Origin: Pseudocercospora fijiensis CIRAD86
Taxonomy: Eukaryota; Ascomycota; Dothideomycetes; Mycosphaerellales; Mycosphaerellaceae
Assembly: GCF_000340215.1 (NCBI RefSeq)
Contig: NW_006921548.1
Coordinates: 764,494 to 828,493 of the forward strand
Reading direction: 5' to 3'
DNA: 64,000 nt
Part shown: piece after piece, positions 59,830 to 64,000 of the stretch
Numbering within the stretch: position 1 is the stretch's first letter
How the letters are laid out: each line of letters opens with the position of its first letter
The notes under the pieces: generated by a model
The model's database searches: none
Seen by the model: the letters and a program-made list of their open reading frames with translations, nothing else
What the model was told of the DNA's origin: nothing
Made by a program: the position numbers and the translations under genes

Positions 59830-60120
59830 CCTACGTAGCTCGATATCGCCTTTACGTCTACCCTTTACTTAGGCTAAGTTTAACCGTATATTAGCGTGTT
59901 TCGGCGGACTTTACTTTACGGTATTAACTAAGGCGGCGAACGAAGCGTAGTCCCGACCTTACTATACAAATTAGCTACGTCGCCTAGGAGGACTCTTTTA
60001 TACGTATATTAGCAGAGTAAACCGCTAGTCTACCGGTCTTGCCCCGAGCGCTATTAACGTACTAATATAGGTCTCTTCTCGGCCGCTAACTCTCTCTACT
60101 TTACAATCTACTTCTACTAC
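59830..60120 (+). promoter_or_regulatory. promoter-like module, copy 1
   Basis: About 290 bp shared with 60,990-61,285 and 62,940-63,230. The conserved core is aaggcggcgaacgaagcgta at 59,930, followed by tcccgacc, caaattagctacgtcg and accgctagtct, then a pyrimidine-rich end (ctctctctactttacaatct). Each copy is followed by a plus-strand reading frame. CT-rich stretches are common just before transcription starts in filamentous fungi; the promoter role is inferred. Confidence 0.55.
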
Positions 60121-60186
60121 TAGCGACCTATACTCGTCTATCTATTCCTCCGGCTAGTAAACTAGTCTATAGCCCTATACGCATAT

Positions 60187-60666
60187 CCTACGCTACCGCA
60201 CTGCACTACGCTACGACTACTTACTAAGCTCCCTACTACGTCCGATTATCGCTATAGTAGACTATACCGACAGTGCCGCCGTCGCGCCCTTCGAGGCCGA
60301 ACTCCGTCGTCTCTATATTAATAAAAACCGCTAGCTGTTTTTCTACGCCTACTTAATTAATAAAGAGATCGAATACTACTACGGTCGAATATTAAGCTTC
60401 TCTTAGCTCGACCTCGACGGCTATTCCGAAAAGCTCCGCTAACTCCGACTACGTAAGCTTGCGATCTTCCTAGTTAGCATCGGCTATACTAGATTTTAAA
60501 GAGACTATACTCGGTATATTTAGAGACATTAGCCTCGTATACTAGCGATAGAGCCGTAGAAGTTAAGGTCGGAATCGTCTCTATATAGCTCCGCTACGAT
60601 AATTAGCATTTATTTAGTTACTCTATATAGAACTAGGCGTAGGGAAGCCTACGTACGCCCCTAGGT
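60187..60666 (+). pseudogene. small unknown protein after module 1
   Basis: The plus-strand frame of about 160 codons has RIP-type stops only: YDYLLSSLLRPIIAIVDYTD, APFEAELRRLYINKNR, LFFYAYLINKEIEYYYGRIL, LDLDGYSEKLR, RLRKLAIFLVSIGYTRF. No family is recognised. The start is not fixed. Confidence 0.45.
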
Positions 60667-60867
60667 AACCTATTATACTATACTCTCGACAGCGGATTAA
60701 TACGGACGTACGTAGCATTATAGACTATGCCGTAGCTTATACTACTACAGTTCTATACTATCTAGCTCTCTATTGCTCTTATCCTTATATAATAATTCAA
60801 TTTATATGTCTACTATCTTATCCTTTCCTATACTATACGTACCGATATCTTCCGCAATCGTCGACTA

Positions 60868-60965
60868 TTTTGCCGGCTAGTAAAGTCTATCGTCCCTATA
60901 GCCGCTATAGTTGCCTTATATCCTATCTAGCTATACGTATCTACTATTGCCTCCGCTAGTAGAAC
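60868..60965 (+). repeat. second-family palindromes
   Basis: ttttgccggctagtaaag at 60,869 and a weaker ctccgctagtagaacggt at about 60,950. Confidence 0.6.
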
Positions 60966-60989
60966 GGTCGACTATACCTTAGGTATCTA

Positions 60990-61285
60990 TTAGCTCGGTA
61001 CGCTAGTCGTTACCCGACTTTATACCCTTTACTTAGATTAAGTTTAATACTATACTAGCGTATTTCGGTAGACTTTACCTCTCGGCCTCGACTAAAGCGG
61101 CGAACGAAGCGTAATCCCGACCTCGCTATATAAATTCGCTACGTCGCTTAGGACGACCTTTTCGTACGCGCCTTAGTAAAGTAAACCGCTAGTCTACTAG
61201 TCTTAGCCCGAGCGCCTATACCGCGCTAATTTATATCTCCTTCTACTCCTCGACTTCTTTTCTACCTTACTACCTACTTCTACTA
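60990..61285 (+). promoter_or_regulatory. promoter-like module, copy 2
   Basis: Aligns to copies 1 and 3, with the core aaagcggcgaacgaagcgta at 61,095. The differences are mainly transitions. Ends in ctccttctactcctcgactt. Confidence 0.55.
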
Positions 61286-61702
61286 CCGCCTACTCTACTT
61301 ACCTAGTAACTTTTCCGCCTAGCAAATTAGTCTATAGTTATACTACTACTGTATCCGTATATATACTACAAACTATATACGTCGTCGCCTTCGATTACTA
61401 CTATAGTAAAGGTCGCCGACGATAATACCGTAGATAGTACGCTAGGCCGATCCCGCGTAGATTAATAAGCCGTAGCTATCTTCTATAATCGCTACTACAA
61501 ATACTTTAATATTATACGCAATTACTTTATCGACCTAGTCTAATTCGTATCCTAGGCGAGCGCTCGCCCCTATTATACTACTATACGCCGTAAGCTCGTT
61601 AGGACCGTATATAATATATCCCGTAGCATTTATTTCTTATTCCGCCCCTATGTACGTCCTCCCTTCGATAGTGCTCTACTATAAGTTAGCTACGCTATAG
61701 AC

Positions 61703-61762
61703 TACTTTGCCGGCCGGCAAACGGTTAGCGATATCTATTACCTTTACTAGCTAGTAAAGCGG
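61703..61762 (+). repeat. second-family palindrome pair
   Basis: ctttgccggccggcaaac followed by ctttactagctagtaaag, then cggtctgtag; same pairing and spacing as the pairs at 56.6 and 57.4 kb. Confidence 0.8.
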
Positions 61763-61849
61763 TCTGTAGTCGACGAAACTATATACTACCTAACTAACTA
61801 GCGTATAGTACTCGATTATTAGCGAATACGTAGGACTCTATCTAGCGGT

Positions 61850-62460
61850 ATTTTAAAGTTACTATATCTATTCCTATACTAGAGCATCGTGTCTACTAGC
61901 TTATATAACTAGTCGCCCTATCCTATCGGTTTACGGTAGTCTTATCGCTTATCTATATATATATTATCCTATAGTCTTCTAAAGTTAGGTTTACCGTCGA
62001 CGTAGACCTATTCGCCTATAACGCGCTCTATCTACTACTAGGTATATATCGGATCCCGTACGTTATCCTAGACTATATATCTATATATTAGAGCACCGTC
62101 GCCTATAGATCCTTTAAAGACGATCCGGACGTAAAGGCGATTATCTATTACTCTTATAGCCGCGCTCGCCTAGCTATATTTTACGTTGCTACTATAACCG
62201 ATATCTCCGCTATCGCCTAGAAACGCTTATAGAACTAGCCGTCGGCGCCTAGGACTTAGCGTCTAGTATACTATCTATATCGTATCGATCCCGCCTACTA
62301 TTATCTCGAGCTAGACTTGCCCTACCTACTCTCTACTCGTCTATCTATAGCTCTTATACTAGAGCGTATCTTTAGTAACGACGAGATTAAGCGCATTCGC
62401 GGTCGTACCTTTAAACCGCAATCTGCCGAGATATAGTCTATCTAGGCCTAAATAAAGCAC
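61850..62460 (+). pseudogene. unknown protein after module 2
   Basis: The plus-strand frame of about 200 codons reads through with RIP-type stops: FKVTISIPILEHRVYQLIQL, VRFTVDVDLFAYNALYLLLG, STVAYRSFKDDPDVKAIIYY, RLAIFYVATITDISA, LVYYLYRIDPAYYYLELDLP and IFSNDEIKRIRGRTFKPQSA near the end. No family is recognised. An earlier exon may lie at 61,370-61,640. Confidence 0.45.
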
Positions 62461-62939
62461 TAATTAATATCCTAGAGGGCTCTAATATCCTAGAGGGCTC
62501 TACTTACGCGTCCCGGGCTTTAATATAGTCTCCGCGAGATCGACGTACGAGTTCCTTATCGGCGTACCTCTATTCCTTTCGGTAGATAGACGATGCGCTT
62601 AGATATTATTAGTCCTATAGTATATTATGTCGTATATTACGCGAATAACTATATTTAACTATACTATCTACGAATTCCTACGTGCCCTATTCCCTGCCTT
62701 CGTTCGACTAACCCGCCTTAATACTCGTCTTACGCTACGTAATACGCTAGTCTATAGCACTTAGCTACCGATAGTATTACCTACTAGGAAATTATCGCGT
62801 CCTCGTAACGCCTCGCTCTCTATTACCCGCTATTTTTTACTAATACTAACCGCAATCCCGTATAGCAAAATAGACGCGCCTATATTCTGTATCTATTAGC
62901 CTAGCATACCTTATACTACTTTACTTTACCTTACCTCCT

Positions 62940-63230
62940 ACCCTACTTGTATTAAGTTTAATCGTATACTGCCCCGTTTTCGGTAGACTTTACTTCTCGG
63001 CCTTAACTAAGGCGGCGAACGAAACACAATCCCGGCCTGTCTATACAAATTAGCTACGTTGCTCGGGATAACTCTTTTACGTAGCCTTTAGTTAGGTCGA
63101 CCGCGTTGCTATTTAACGCGTACGCGCCTACAGCCTATACGTTAGTCCGAGCGCCTACGCGCTACCTATTTATATTTCTCTTCCTCCGTATCTTCCCTAC
63201 TTTTCTATCTACTACTACTACTACTACTTT
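62940..63230 (+). promoter_or_regulatory. promoter-like module, copy 3
   Basis: Core aaggcggcgaacgaaacaca at 63,010. It keeps CA where the others have TA, so it is less RIP-mutated. Runs into a (cta)n trinucleotide tract. Confidence 0.55.
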
Positions 63231-64000
63231 AACTACTACTACTACTACTTCTACTGTCCGTCGTTATTTTCTAGCTAGTAAAGTAGTCTATAATCGAATT
63301 AGTACTACCTAGGCGATATCTAAGGACGTTTCTAAGTTAAATATAGCGGACGACCCCGAAGTGCTAGCTCTAGGCCCTCTACGTCTATCTAGGCGTCTAC
63401 CCTCTCCGGTTATTAGTCCTCTTATACCTAGCGACGTATATAAATTCGCGCGCGACGAAAAGGCCTTTCTCGGTAAGGCTAGGTCGACCCGAGTAAATAA
63501 CACTTATAACTACTAGCGAACTATACGCGTAATAGACGACCTAACGAATATCCTTTACAAGTAGTATAAGACGTACGACGTATATAAGATTAACAATTAG
63601 GATCCGGCACTATAGCGAGCCTTCCTACGAGATATTAGTAACGGTATCGATATAACTTTTTCGACTTCGGATACTATTAATCCCGCTAATATAAAATATC
63701 TCCCGAGTAAGCGTAAGAGTACTATCTAGGCTAATGCTAACTAGCTATAGCTTGCGCCCTAGCCCGATACCCCGTTCCCTATTACCGACGCCTAGCGTAC
63801 GTTATACGCTAGTATACTCGATACCCTATAGTACTATCGCTCTAGGTATACGGCTACGCCTCTATTATTTAACGAAGCCTATATAGTAATAAACATCGAT
63901 ATTACCGTACTCCTAGACGGCGAGATCGATAAAGTTAGCAAATACCTATACTATATTACGTTTCGCGGACTCTGTCTTACGATATAGTAACTATAGGCTA
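63106..64000 (+). pseudogene. unknown protein after module 3, runs off the window
   Basis: The plus-strand frame from ATG 63,106 to the window end has only RIP-type stops. A poly-Thr tract from ctactacta repeats is followed by SKDVSKLNIADDPEVLALGP, VYKFARDEKAFLGKARS, RTIRVIDDLTNILY, LQRAFLRDISNGIDITFSTS and NEAYIVINIDITVLLDGEI. No family is recognised. The start overlaps the promoter-like module, so the true start may be further in, after the CT-rich tract. Confidence 0.5.

Noticed and set aside
59933..61097. 1,164-bp spacing between two promoter-like modules equals the satellite unit length
   Set aside because: The sequences are unrelated and the third module is 1,915 bp further on; taken as coincidence.

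Overview
The window looks like a subtelomeric or otherwise heterochromatic stretch of a filamentous ascomycete (Pezizomycotina-like) genome that has been heavily altered by repeat-induced point mutation (RIP). Over most of it the dinucleotides CA and TG are nearly absent and TA is abundant. Stop codons are dense in every frame and are almost all TAA or TAG, as expected from CAA, CAG and TGG after C-to-T change on either strand. Reading those stops as former Gln or Trp uncovers long, indel-free reading frames, so nearly every gene below is a RIP pseudogene. There is no bacterial signal. Short TTAGGG-type arrays occur inside the window, short fungal introns are visible (donor GTAAGT, branch CTAAC), and the protein families are fungal.

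Layout. (1) 1-13,175 is a transposon graveyard. It holds the end of a Ty1/Copia polymerase with a MITE inserted in it, a TA-flanked pogo-type DNA transposon that supplies the same terminal inverted repeat, a 353-bp tandem duplication, a histone H3-like pseudogene, a hAT transposase on the minus strand and a gag-like reading frame. (2) 13,176-25,167 is copy A of a large repeated element, containing a 100-N assembly gap. (3) 25,166-28,911 is a satellite of 1,164-bp units (3.2 copies, nearly identical, not RIP-mutated) carrying telomere-like motifs. (4) 28,912-41,122 is copy B of the same element, which runs on intact to about 45.8 kb. (5) 45.9-48.2 kb is minisatellite and short palindromes. (6) 48.2-54.8 kb is an unknown gene followed by a telomere-linked RecQ helicase (TLH-type) pseudogene. 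(7) 54.8-64 kb holds a minus-strand pseudogene, three copies of a promoter-like module, each ahead of a forward reading frame, and a second family of short palindromes.

The repeated element is ordered as follows: telomere-like motif; 273-bp tandem repeats; a truncated ZNFX1/NFX1-type SF1 helicase with a 255-bp duplication; hairpin repeats; a 1,678-codon unknown gene with a 30-bp in-frame minisatellite; a convergent 539-codon unknown gene; and a divergent SNF2-type helicase with four introns. Every SNF2 intron carries one or more copies of a short palindrome (core CTTTAGGTGCGCACCTAAAG) that also sits in the intergenic spacers. Tandem helicase-coding elements separated by satellite with interstitial telomere-like repeats recall yeast Y' elements, but the gene content is different. 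This element, with its palindrome-bearing introns, is my best candidate for an undescribed system.
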